Source: Hyphomicrobiaceae bacterium (GTDB lineage Bacteria; Pseudomonadota; Alphaproteobacteria; Rhizobiales; Hyphomicrobiaceae). Taken from it: 64,000 nt of DNA. The notes beneath the pieces were generated by a model. That model searched no databases. It was not told the DNA's origin and saw only the letters and a list, made by a program, of their open reading frames with translations. The position numbers and the translations under genes are program-made. This document shows positions 17,087 to 24,367 of this stretch, piece after piece (the stretch's first letter is position 1; each line of letters begins with the position of its first letter). Where the stretch lies: positions 2,108,001-2,172,000 of the forward strand of contig JAWKWE010000004.1 in the NCBI GenBank assembly GCA_041397645.1. Reading direction: 5' to 3'.

Positions 17087-17454
17087 TACAGCACCTCCGG
17101 GGCGAGCGAGACGATCTTCATGTGGTTCTTTGCGCGCAACTCGCGGGTCACCGGTCCGAAGATACGGGTGCCGACGGGTTCGCCGTTGGCATTGACCAGC
17201 ACCGCAGCGTTGCGGTCGAAGCGGATCAGCGAGCCATCGGGGCGGCGAATGCCCTTGGCAACGCGAACGATCACGGCCTTCATGACTTGGCCCTTCTTGA
17301 CGCGACCCTTCGGAATAGCCTCTTTGACCGACACGACGATGGTATCGCCCACGGTCGCATACTTACGCTTGGAACCGCCCAGCACCTTGATGCACTGGAC
17401 GCGGCGCGCACCCGAGTTGTCGGCGACGTCGAGATTGCTCTCCATCTGGATCAT
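17086..17454 (-). CDS. rplN: 50S ribosomal protein L14
   Basis: The 122-residue protein starts MIQMESNLDVADNSGARR and has the VKEAIPKGRVKKGQVMKAVIVR block of L14, which contacts the 30S subunit in bridge B5/B8. It is the first gene after a 188-base gap that marks the S10/spc boundary. AGAAGGA precedes the ATG. Confidence 0.99.
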   Translation of the reverse strand: MIQMESNLDVADNSGARRVQCIKVLGGSKRKYATVGDTIVVSVKEAIPKGRVKKGQVMKAVIVRVAKGIRRPDGSLIRFDRNAAVLVNANGEPVGTRIFGPVTRELRAKNHMKIVSLAPEVL

Positions 17455-17642
17455 CGCATCATTCCTTCTTTTTCACTGTCAGGCACGGCTGACAGCTCGC
17501 TCTTCTTTTGGGTCCTTTTTCGCTCCCGGGGTCTTGGGACCAACCTCGAATATATGAGGCTCCCAACGCTCCGACGGCTCAAAGGTCTTTATACAGTGGC
17601 GTCAAATTCGTGGACGATAGGTCGGGTGACTAGGCACCCGGC

Positions 17643-17879
17643 TCACGCCTCGTTTTCAACGACGGTCCACCGCTTATTCTTCGAGATGGGCGCCGATTCC
17701 TGGATCAGGACCTTATCGCCAACCTTGAATTTGTTTGCCTCGTCGTGTGCGTGATACTTCTTGGTACGACGCACGGTTTTCTTGAACAGCGGATGTGTGT
17801 AGCGGCGCTCGACCTGAACGACAATCGTTTTGTCGTTCTTGTCGGAAACCACAACACCATGCAGCACGCGCTTCGGCAT
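17643..17879 (-). CDS. rpsQ: 30S ribosomal protein S17
   Basis: The 78-residue protein starts MPKRVLHGVVVSDKNDKTI and has the RRYTHPLFKKTVRRTKKYHAHDE block of the S17 OB fold. It is the last gene of the S10 group; the next 188 bases contain no gene, consistent with a boundary before rplN. No convincing terminator or promoter is visible in that gap. Confidence 0.98.
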   Translation of the reverse strand: MPKRVLHGVVVSDKNDKTIVVQVERRYTHPLFKKTVRRTKKYHAHDEANKFKVGDKVLIQESAPISKNKRWTVVENEA

Positions 17880-17894
17880 AGTCTTCTTGCTCCT

Positions 17895-18101
17895 TTACGC
17901 GCCCTTTTGGGCGCTGCCGGCACGCTTCATGCGGGCCGCGGTCTTTACCCGCGCGATGTCACGGCGAATGATCCGGATACGCGCAGTGTTTTCAAGCTGG
18001 CCGGAAGCCCGCTGAAAGCGCAGGTTGAACTGCTCCTTCTTCAGCTTCACCAGCTGGTCGTCGAGCTGATCGAGCGACATGTCGCTGAACTCGGCTGCCA
18101 T
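17895..18101 (-). CDS. rpmC: 50S ribosomal protein L29
   Basis: The 68-residue protein has the L29 pattern: MSLDQLDDQLVKLKKEQFNLRF in outline (residues 8-29) and TARIRIIRRDIARVKT. L29 sits at the tunnel exit next to L23, where signal recognition particle and trigger factor dock. Confidence 0.97.
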   Translation of the reverse strand: MAAEFSDMSLDQLDDQLVKLKKEQFNLRFQRASGQLENTARIRIIRRDIARVKTAARMKRAGSAQKGA

Positions 18102-18139
18102 TGTTCTCGTCCTCTACTGTTCTTGCGCAATGCTGCGGG

Positions 18140-18550
18140 TTAGCCCACGCGCATCACGACCCGTGTCTTGATCGGCAGCTTGGCGGCACCCAGAATGAGC
18201 GCTTCCTTGGCGATCTGCTGATTGATGCCACCCAGCTCGAAGATGATGCGGCCAGGCTTCACGCGCGCCACCCAAAGTTCCGGCGAGCCCTTGCCCGAGC
18301 CCATGCGGACTTCGGCGGGCTTCTTGGAAACCGGCACGTCGGGGAACACGCGGGTCCACATACGACCGGCACGCTTGGTGTGGCGTGCGATCGCGCGGCG
18401 CGCCGCTTCGATCTGGCGAGCCGTGAGGCGCTCAGGCTCCATGGCCTTCAAGCCGACCTCGCCGAACGCCAGCGTGGTGCCGCCTTTAGCGGCCCCGTGG
18501 ATGCGGCCCTTGAAGGCCTTGCGGAACTTTGTCCGTTTCGGTTGCAGCAT
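18140..18550 (-). CDS. rplP: 50S ribosomal protein L16
   Basis: The 136-residue protein opens MLQPKRTKFRKAFKGRIHG and carries LTARQIEAARRAIARHTKR and the MGSGKGSPELWVARVKPG loop. The arginine of MGSGKG-type loops is the known hydroxylation site in other species. L16 shapes the A-site and contacts the CCA end of tRNA. Confidence 0.99.
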   Translation of the reverse strand: MLQPKRTKFRKAFKGRIHGAAKGGTTLAFGEVGLKAMEPERLTARQIEAARRAIARHTKRAGRMWTRVFPDVPVSKKPAEVRMGSGKGSPELWVARVKPGRIIFELGGINQQIAKEALILGAAKLPIKTRVVMRVG

Positions 18551-18572
18551 TGTTGTCTCGCCTCAAATCTCG

Positions 18573-19379
18573 TTATGCGTCGGCTTCGTTGCCGACATCG
18601 CCGCCGCCACCCGACGTCCCGCCAGGGCCACCACGGCTGCGACCACCACGGTTGCCGCGGCGCTCACGGCGCTCGCCGTCGTCACGACGCGGACGAGGGC
18701 TGCCGCCCTCCTGCATCTCGGCTGCCTTCTTCTCGGACGCCATGGGATCATGCTCCATGATCTCGCCCTTGAAGACCCAAACCTTGATGCCGATGATGCC
18801 ATAGGCCGTCACAGCGCGGCCGTAGCCGAAGTCGATATCGGCGCGCAGCGTATGCAGCGGCACGCGGCCTTCGCGATACCATTCCGTGCGGGCAATTTCA
18901 GCACCGCCCAGACGGCCCGCAACGTTGATACGGATGCCGATAGCGCCGAGCCGCAGGGCCGACTGCACGGCACGCTTCATCGCGCGACGGAATGCAACGC
19001 GACGCTCCAGCTGCTGAGCGATCGACTCAGCGATCAGCGTCGCGTCGATCTCGGGCTTGCGGATCTCAACGATGTTGAGATGCACTTCCGAGTTCGTCAA
19101 ACGAGCAAGCTCGGAGCGCAGACGCTCGATCTTGTCGCCCTTCTTGCCGATCAAGATGCCGGGGCGCGCGGTATGGACTGTCACGCGGCACTTCTTGTGC
19201 GGGCGCTCGATGATCACGCGGGCGATGCCGGCCTCGCGCTGATCCTTCATGATGTGCTCGCGGATCGCGCGATCCTCGTGCAGCAGCTTCCCGTATTCAC
19301 CCGTGCGGGCAAACCAGCGGCTGTCCCAGTTGCGATTGATGCCGACGCGCAGGCCAACGGGATTGACTTTCTGACCCAT
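18573..19379 (-). CDS. rpsC: 30S ribosomal protein S3 with an Arg/Gly-rich C-terminal tail
   Basis: The ATG at 19379 gives the consensus MGQKVNPVGLRVG; the longer open frame upstream is the overlapping shadow of rplV and I discard it. KH domain residues include GILIGKKGDKIERLR. The S3 C-terminal domain follows. The last about 55 residues are a low-complexity tail with RRDDGERRERRGNRGGRS and GGPGGTSGGGG patterns, giving 268 residues against 233 in E. coli. S3 forms the mRNA entry tunnel and has helicase activity with S4 and S5. Confidence 0.97.
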   Translation of the reverse strand: MGQKVNPVGLRVGINRNWDSRWFARTGEYGKLLHEDRAIREHIMKDQREAGIARVIIERPHKKCRVTVHTARPGILIGKKGDKIERLRSELARLTNSEVHLNIVEIRKPEIDATLIAESIAQQLERRVAFRRAMKRAVQSALRLGAIGIRINVAGRLGGAEIARTEWYREGRVPLHTLRADIDFGYGRAVTAYGIIGIKVWVFKGEIMEHDPMASEKKAAEMQEGGSPRPRRDDGERRERRGNRGGRSRGGPGGTSGGGGDVGNEADA

Positions 19380-19380
19380 A

Positions 19381-19821
19381 TTACTTGGCCTCCTTGGCGG
19401 ACTTCTTTGCGGCCGGCTTGGCCTTCGCCTTCTTCTTCGGCGCCTCGTCTTCTTCGACCTGGCGGACGACAACGGTGAGCTGAGAAAACGGCTTAAGGAT
19501 TGCAGCGCCACGGCCGCGGCCGCGGGCGTGGAAACGTTTGAGCGTCAGGTTCTTGCCGACATAGGCCTCGGCCACAACCAGCTCGTTCACGTCGAGCCCG
19601 TGGTTGTTCTCGGCATTGGCGACGGCGCTCATCACGCACTTGCGGACATCGCCCGCAATGCGCTTCTGGCTGAACTCGAGTTCAGCCATGGCCTGATCCA
19701 CCTTCTTGCCACGGATAAGACCGGCGACAAGGTTCAGCTTCTGTGGCGAGATGCGCAAAGACTTGACGACAGCCTGCGCCTCGTTGTTCGCCAAACGGCG
19801 CTCGTGAGAAGGCTTGCCCAT
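19381..19821 (-). CDS. rplV: 50S ribosomal protein L22 with C-terminal Lys/Ala tail
   Basis: The core contains RISPQKLNLVAGLIRGKKVDQA and the C-terminal KRFHARGRGRGAAILKPFSQ beta-hairpin loop that lines the exit tunnel. After ELTVVVRQVEEDEAP-like residues, about 22 residues alternate Lys and Ala (KKKAKAKPAAKKSAK), extending the protein to 146 residues against 110 in E. coli. It overlaps rpsS by one base (TAATG) and ends one base before rpsC. Confidence 0.97.
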   Translation of the reverse strand: MGKPSHERRLANNEAQAVVKSLRISPQKLNLVAGLIRGKKVDQAMAELEFSQKRIAGDVRKCVMSAVANAENNHGLDVNELVVAEAYVGKNLTLKRFHARGRGRGAAILKPFSQLTVVVRQVEEDEAPKKKAKAKPAAKKSAKEAK

Positions 19822-20099
19822 TATCTCCTCACCGCTTTCTTATCGCCACCGTGCCCGTGGAATGTGCGGGTCGGAGCGAACTCGCCGAACTTGTGGCCGA
19901 TCATGTCCTCGGTGACAGCAACGGGAATGTGCTTCTGGCCGTTGTGAACACCGAAGGTCAAGCCGACGAACTGGGGAAGAATGGTCGATCGCCGGCTCCA
20001 GGTCTTGATGACCTCGTTACGACCAGACGACCGAGACTTTTCCGCCTTTTTCAGGAGGTACCCGTCAATAAACGGACCTTTCCAGACTGAGCGTGTCAA
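19821..20099 (-). CDS. rpsS: 30S ribosomal protein S19
   Basis: The 92-residue protein has SVWKGPFIDGYLLKKAEK, TWSRRSTILPQFVGLTFGVH and GHKFGEFAPTRTFHGHGGD, the S19 signature. It lies on the head of the small subunit with S13. Confidence 0.99.
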   Translation of the reverse strand: MTRSVWKGPFIDGYLLKKAEKSRSSGRNEVIKTWSRRSTILPQFVGLTFGVHNGQKHIPVAVTEDMIGHKFGEFAPTRTFHGHGGDKKAVRR

Positions 20100-20123
20100 A
20101 GTGCTTCTCCTTGCGTTCCGCGC

Positions 20124-20948
20124 TTACTTCGTCTTCTGACGGGCGCGAATGATGTATTTCGTAGTCTGCTTGTTCTTGCGGGTCTTGAAGCCCTTGGTCG
20201 GTTTGCCCCACGGCGTCGCCCAGTGCTTACCACCCTTCGTACGGCCACCGTTGGGATGGTCGACCGGGTTCATGGTGATCGAGCGGTTGTGCGGACGGCG
20301 ACCCTTCCAGCGAGTACGACCAGCCTTGCCGACGACGGCGTTCATGTGATCCGGGTTCGACACCGCGCCAACCGACGCCATGCAATCGGCCGGCACCTTG
20401 CGCGTCTCGCCCGAGTTGAGCTTCAGCACCGCCCAGCCAGAATCGCGGCCGACGAGCTGAACGAACGCGCCAGCGGAACGAGCTAGCTGACCACCCTTGC
20501 CGGGCTTGATCTCGACGTTGTGGACGATCGTGCCGACCGGCATCGAAGACAGCGGCATCGCGTTGCCGGGCTTCACGTCGACCTTATCGCCAGACACGAC
20601 CGTGTCACCGACAGCCAGACGCTGAGGAGCAAGAATGTAGGACAGCGTGCCATCCTCATACTTGATCAGGGCGATGAATGCCGTGCGGTTGGGATCGTAC
20701 TCCAGACGCTCAACAACAGCCGGAATATCGGCCTTGCCGTTACGGCGGAAATCGATCTTGCGGTAGCTCCGCTTGTGGCCACCGCCAATGAAGCGGGACG
20801 TGGTCCGCCCGTGCGCGTTACGACCGCCCGTCTTGTTGAGGCCCTCAACGAGCTTCTTGACCGGGCTGCCCTTCCACAGATGGCTCTTGTCGACCTGCAC
20901 CAAATGGCGTCGGCCGGGAGACGTCGGGCTGAATGTTTTAAGCGCCAT
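20124..20948 (-). CDS. rplB: 50S ribosomal protein L2
   Basis: The 274-residue protein has the OB-fold and SH3-like domains of L2, with TTSRFIGGGHKRSYRKIDFRR, GDKVDVKPGNAMPLSSMPVG and the C-terminal GVAMNPVDHP-type loop, here SITMNPVDHPNGGRTKGGK. The conserved histidine of NPVDHPHGG is replaced by Asn, but the preceding His229-equivalent in VDHP is retained. L2 is needed for subunit association and peptidyl transfer. Confidence 0.98.
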   Translation of the reverse strand: MALKTFSPTSPGRRHLVQVDKSHLWKGSPVKKLVEGLNKTGGRNAHGRTTSRFIGGGHKRSYRKIDFRRNGKADIPAVVERLEYDPNRTAFIALIKYEDGTLSYILAPQRLAVGDTVVSGDKVDVKPGNAMPLSSMPVGTIVHNVEIKPGKGGQLARSAGAFVQLVGRDSGWAVLKLNSGETRKVPADCMASVGAVSNPDHMNAVVGKAGRTRWKGRRPHNRSITMNPVDHPNGGRTKGGKHWATPWGKPTKGFKTRKNKQTTKYIIRARQKTK

Positions 20949-20962
20949 AATTCATGAACTCC

Positions 20963-21256
20963 TTAGAGACCGGTCGTCACGTCGATGGAGTGACCATCTT
21001 CGAGCGTCACGACGGCTCTCTTGGTGTCGCTGAGCAGCGCCGGACGGCCCCGGAAGGCCTTGAGCTTGCCCTTGCGGACGATCGTGTTGACGGCTTTGAC
21101 CTTCACCTTGAACAGGCTCTCGATCGCGGCCTTGATCTCAGGCTTGGTCGCCTTCGAGTTCACCTTGAAGATGACCTGGTTGGCTTCCGAAGCGAGCGTC
21201 GCCTTTTCGGTGATGACCGGCGAGACGATGACGTCATAGGCGGTGCGTTTCGTCAT
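20963..21256 (-). CDS. rplW: 50S ribosomal protein L23
   Basis: The 97-residue protein has the YDVIVSPVITEKATLASEAN start and the IKAAIESLFKVKVKAVNT segment of L23, with KLKAFRGRPAL at the C-terminal part. L23 is the docking site for trigger factor and SRP at the exit. Its start overlaps the rplD stop by four bases. Confidence 0.98.
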   Translation of the reverse strand: MTKRTAYDVIVSPVITEKATLASEANQVIFKVNSKATKPEIKAAIESLFKVKVKAVNTIVRKGKLKAFRGRPALLSDTKRAVVTLEDGHSIDVTTGL

Positions 21257-21873
21257 TTGAAGCGCGCCTCCAGCGCCGCGACGGCTGCCTTGGTCAGCAC
21301 CAGCTTCTTACGACGCAGAATGTCGTAGACGTTGATGCCCTGAACGGGGAGCACGTCGATGTTGGGAATGTTGCGGGCCGCGCGGGCGAAAGCCGGCTCG
21401 AGCTCGGAACCATCGATGATGAGTGCGTTTGACAGCTCAAGCTTTGCGAACTGCGATTTCAGCGCGCCGGTCTTGCCGTCCGTCGAGGAGGCCTTATCCA
21501 GCACGACAATCTCACCTGCCTTCGCCTTCGCGGAGAGCGCATGGCGCAGAGCGAGAGCGCGCACCTTCTTGGGCATATCAACGGCGTGACTGCGCGGCTT
21601 GGGACCGAACGCCTTACCACCGCCACGGAACTGCGGAGCGGACTTGTCGCCGTGACGAGCACCACCGGTGCCCTTCTGCTTGTACATCTTCTTGCCCGTG
21701 ACCGAGACTTCAGAACGGTCCTGGGCGTGATGCGTACCGGCCATGCGCTTCAGGGTCTGATAGCGCACCATGCGGTGGATCAAGTCCGAACGCGGCTCGA
21801 GGCCGAAAATTGCATCTACGAGTTCGATATCACCGGCGGAGCCGGCATCGAGCGTGGTGACGGTTGCCTTCAT
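21253..21873 (-). CDS. rplD: 50S ribosomal protein L4
   Basis: The ATG at 21873 overlaps the rplC stop (TGATG); a GTG three bases earlier is also possible. The 206-residue protein has the tunnel-lining loop with KKMYKQKGTGGARHGDKSAP and KVRALALRHALSAKAK. In E. coli L4 represses the S10 operon through a leader hairpin; no comparable long leader is present before rpsJ here. Confidence 0.98.
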   Translation of the reverse strand: MKATVTTLDAGSAGDIELVDAIFGLEPRSDLIHRMVRYQTLKRMAGTHHAQDRSEVSVTGKKMYKQKGTGGARHGDKSAPQFRGGGKAFGPKPRSHAVDMPKKVRALALRHALSAKAKAGEIVVLDKASSTDGKTGALKSQFAKLELSNALIIDGSELEPAFARAARNIPNIDVLPVQGINVYDILRRKKLVLTKAAVAALEARFK

Positions 21874-22574
21874 CACGCACCTTCCTTCTTGGCTTCAGCA
21901 CGCGGCTTGAATGCGCCGGGCTTTGGCAGATCCTTGGGCGTGGGCTTCTTGACGGCATCGCGCACCAGCACCCAGCCGCCCTTGGAACCCGGCACCGCGC
22001 CACGCACCATAACGAGACCGCGAGCGACATCGATTTTGGCGACAACGAGGTTCTGAGTCGTGATGCGCTCATCACCCATGTGGCCAGCCATCTTCTTGCC
22101 TTTGAACACCTTGCCGGGATCCTGGCGCTGGCCGGTCGAACCATGCGCACGGTGCGTAACCGAAACGCCGTGAGTTGCGCGCAGACCGCCGAAGTTCCAA
22201 CGCTTCATGGCGCCCTGGAAGCCTTTACCCTGGTTCGTGCCCGTCACGTCGACGAACTGCCCTGGGACGAAATGATCGGCGGTGATCTCGGCACCGACTT
22301 CGATCAGGTTCTCAGGACTGACACGAAACTCTGCAATCTTGCGCTTGGGCTCAACCTCGGCCTTCGCAAAATGACCGCGGTCAGCCTTGGTCAAGCGCGA
22401 GGGCTTGCGGGTGCCGGCCCCGAGCTGGAGCGCGGTATAGCCGTTCTTCTCGACCGTCCGGTGCGAGAGCACCTGCAAATTGTCGAGCTTCAACACGGTC
22501 ACCGGGACGTGCTCGCCGGTTTCCGTGAAGATGCGGGTCATGCCCACCTTCTGTGCTAGTACACCGGAACGCAT
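21873..22574 (-). CDS. rplC: 50S ribosomal protein L3
   Basis: Two ATGs lie six bases apart. The second, at 22574, starts MRSGVLAQKVGMTR and is about seven bases from AAGGA, while the first abuts that site, so I choose the second. The 233-residue protein has the GTNQGKGFQGAMKRWNFGG loop near the peptidyl-transferase centre and the THRAHGSTGQRQDPGKVFKG segment. The C-terminal 25 residues are Lys/Ala-rich. Confidence 0.98.
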   Translation of the reverse strand: MRSGVLAQKVGMTRIFTETGEHVPVTVLKLDNLQVLSHRTVEKNGYTALQLGAGTRKPSRLTKADRGHFAKAEVEPKRKIAEFRVSPENLIEVGAEITADHFVPGQFVDVTGTNQGKGFQGAMKRWNFGGLRATHGVSVTHRAHGSTGQRQDPGKVFKGKKMAGHMGDERITTQNLVVAKIDVARGLVMVRGAVPGSKGGWVLVRDAVKKPTPKDLPKPGAFKPRAEAKKEGA

Positions 22575-22648
22575 CAGCATTCCTTCCTATCGTTGGGGCC
22601 GTGCTCACTGTTTCAGAGTAGAGGGCCCGAAATCTGTTTCGTTTTCTT

Positions 22649-22957
22649 TTACAGTTTGATCTCGACGTCGACGCCGGCAGCGAGATCGAGCTTCATAAGA
22701 GCATCGACCGTCTGCGGTGTCGGATCGACGATGTCGAGCAAGCGCTTGTGAGTGCGCATCTCGAACTGCTCGCGGCTCTTCTTGTCGATGTGCGGCGAGC
22801 GGTTCACGGTGAAGCGCTCAATGCGCGTCGGAAGCGGGATGGGCCCGCGCACTTCAGCGCCCGTACGTTTCGCCGTGTTCACGATCTCGCGGGTCGATGC
22901 ATCAAGTATGCGATGATCGAACGCCTTGAGACGGATGCGGATGTTCTGGCCGTGCAT
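22649..22957 (-). CDS. rpsJ: 30S ribosomal protein S10 (NusE)
   Basis: The 102-residue protein starts MHGQNIRIRLKAFDHRILD and has RTGAEVRGPIPLPTRIERFT. S10 is also the NusE antitermination factor that binds NusG and NusB. It opens the S10 group but begins only about 23 bases after a terminator-like hairpin that follows tuf, leaving no room for a separate promoter between them. Confidence 0.99.
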   Translation of the reverse strand: MHGQNIRIRLKAFDHRILDASTREIVNTAKRTGAEVRGPIPLPTRIERFTVNRSPHIDKKSREQFEMRTHKRLLDIVDPTPQTVDALMKLDLAAGVDVEIKL

Positions 22958-22979
22958 GGTGTCGTCGCCTTCACTCTCG

Positions 22980-23024
22980 AAAAAAGACTAAAGGATGCGT
23001 CCCGGCGGGCCGACACGCATCCTC
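22980..23024 (-). terminator. intrinsic terminator between tuf and rpsJ
   Basis: On the minus strand AGGATGCGT (23016-23024) pairs with ACGCATCCT (22993-23001), a perfect nine-base-pair stem with a 14-base loop. It is followed by TTAGTC and then seven consecutive T (22980-22986). It lies 11 bases after the tuf stop and about 23 before the rpsJ start. The shape is that of a strong intrinsic terminator, possibly with regulated read-through into the S10 operon. Confidence 0.87.
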
Positions 23025-23034
23025 GTGCTATGAG

Positions 23035-24243
23035 CTACTCGATAATCTTGGTGACGACGCCGGCGCCGACGGTGCGGCCGCCTTCACGGATGGCGAAGCG
23101 AACCTTCTCCTCCATGGCGATCGGAGACACGAGCTCAACCGAGATCGAGACGTTGTCGCCCGGCATCACCATTTCGGTGCCTTCAGCCAGTTTCACCGTG
23201 CCCGTGACGTCCGTCGTGCGGAAGTAGAACTGCGGGCGGTAGTTGTTGAAGAACGGCGTATGACGGCCACCCTCTTCCTTGTTGAGGATGTAGGCCTCGG
23301 CCTGGAACTTCTTGTGCGGTTTCACGGAGCCGGGCTTGCAGAGCACCTGACCGCGCTCGACGGCAGCCTTGTCGATACCGCGAAGCAGACAGCCGACGTT
23401 GTCGCCAGCCTCGCCCGAGTCGAGCAGCTTGCGGAACATTTCGACGCCGGTGACGACCGACTTCTGAGTGTCGCGCAGACCGACGATCTCGACTTCTTCG
23501 CCGACCTTGATCATGCCGCGCTCGATACGGCCAGTGACAACCGTACCGCGACCCGAGATCGAGAACACGTCTTCGATCGGCATCAGGAAGGGCTGATCCT
23601 TCGGACGCTCGGGGATCGGGATGTAGGTGTCGAGAGCTTCATACAGCTTGACGATGGCTTCGTCGGCCAGCGGGCCCTTCTCACCGTTCAGCGCCTTGAT
23701 GGCGGCGCCGCGGATCACCGGCGTATCGTCGCCAGGGAAGTTGTACTTGGAAAGAAGTTCGCGGACTTCCATTTCGACGAGATCGAGAAGCTCTTCGTCC
23801 TCGACGATATCGCACTTGTTGAGGAACACGACGATGCGCGGCACGCCAACCTGACGAGCGAGCAGGATGTGCTCACGGGTCTGGGGCATCGGGCCGTCAA
23901 CGGCCGAGACGACGAGGATTGCGCCGTCCATCTGAGCTGCGCCGGTGATCATGTTCTTCACGTAGTCGGCGTGGCCTGGGCAGTCGACGTGTGCGTAGTG
24001 GCGGTTCGGTGTCGCGTACTCGACGTGCGAGGTGGCGATCGTCAGAATCTTGGTGGGGTCGCGGCGGCCCTGGCTTTCAGATGCCTTGGCTACTTCGTCG
24101 TATGCAATCGCGGTCTGGGTCCAGCCGCGGTCGGCCGACACCTTCGTCAGAGCTGCGGTCAGCGTCGTCTTGCCATGGTCAACGTGGCCGATCGTGCCGA
24201 CGTTGCAGTGAGGCTTCGTGCGCTCGAATTTTGCTTTGGCCAT
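23035..24243 (-). CDS. tuf: elongation factor Tu with atypical switch I region
   Basis: The 402-residue GTPase carries GHVDHGKT (19-26), DCPGHADYVK from 88, NKCD and the domain 2/3 signatures (GRGTVVTGRIERG, GGRHTPFFNNYRPQFY). It delivers aminoacyl-tRNA to the ribosome. The switch I segment departs from the usual form: where E. coli has APEEKARGITINTSHVEY, this protein has a six-residue-longer stretch with AKASESQGRR (53-61), DPTK and ILTIATSHVEY (66-76). The Mg2+-coordinating threonine is kept as Thr68, but RG-I-T is replaced by KI-L-T. Everything else looks functional, and it is the only tuf in the window. No second tuf lies near secE. Confidence 0.97.
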   Translation of the reverse strand: MAKAKFERTKPHCNVGTIGHVDHGKTTLTAALTKVSADRGWTQTAIAYDEVAKASESQGRRDPTKILTIATSHVEYATPNRHYAHVDCPGHADYVKNMITGAAQMDGAILVVSAVDGPMPQTREHILLARQVGVPRIVVFLNKCDIVEDEELLDLVEMEVRELLSKYNFPGDDTPVIRGAAIKALNGEKGPLADEAIVKLYEALDTYIPIPERPKDQPFLMPIEDVFSISGRGTVVTGRIERGMIKVGEEVEIVGLRDTQKSVVTGVEMFRKLLDSGEAGDNVGCLLRGIDKAAVERGQVLCKPGSVKPHKKFQAEAYILNKEEGGRHTPFFNNYRPQFYFRTTDVTGTVKLAEGTEMVMPGDNVSISVELVSPIAMEEKVRFAIREGGRTVGAGVVTKIIE

Positions 24244-24367
24244 CGGTGGCTCTCCTTCGTCTTCCTAACTCGGCCCCGGATTATGGTCCGGGGGATTTCT
24301 GCTCAATACAATTCCGGGCTCCACGCATCAGGCCATTTGAACCTGACAAATGAAATCCGTGGTTCCG

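Noticed and set aside
17455..17642. Promoter at the S10/spc boundary
   Set aside because: TTTGAC, TATAAA and TATATT-like pieces occur, but no -35/-10 pair has acceptable spacing, so I do not call it.
24244..24367. Hairpin between fusA and tuf as a terminator
   Set aside because: The CCCCGGA/TCCGGGG stem is not followed by a U-run on the minus strand, and tuf directly downstream depends on the same transcript.
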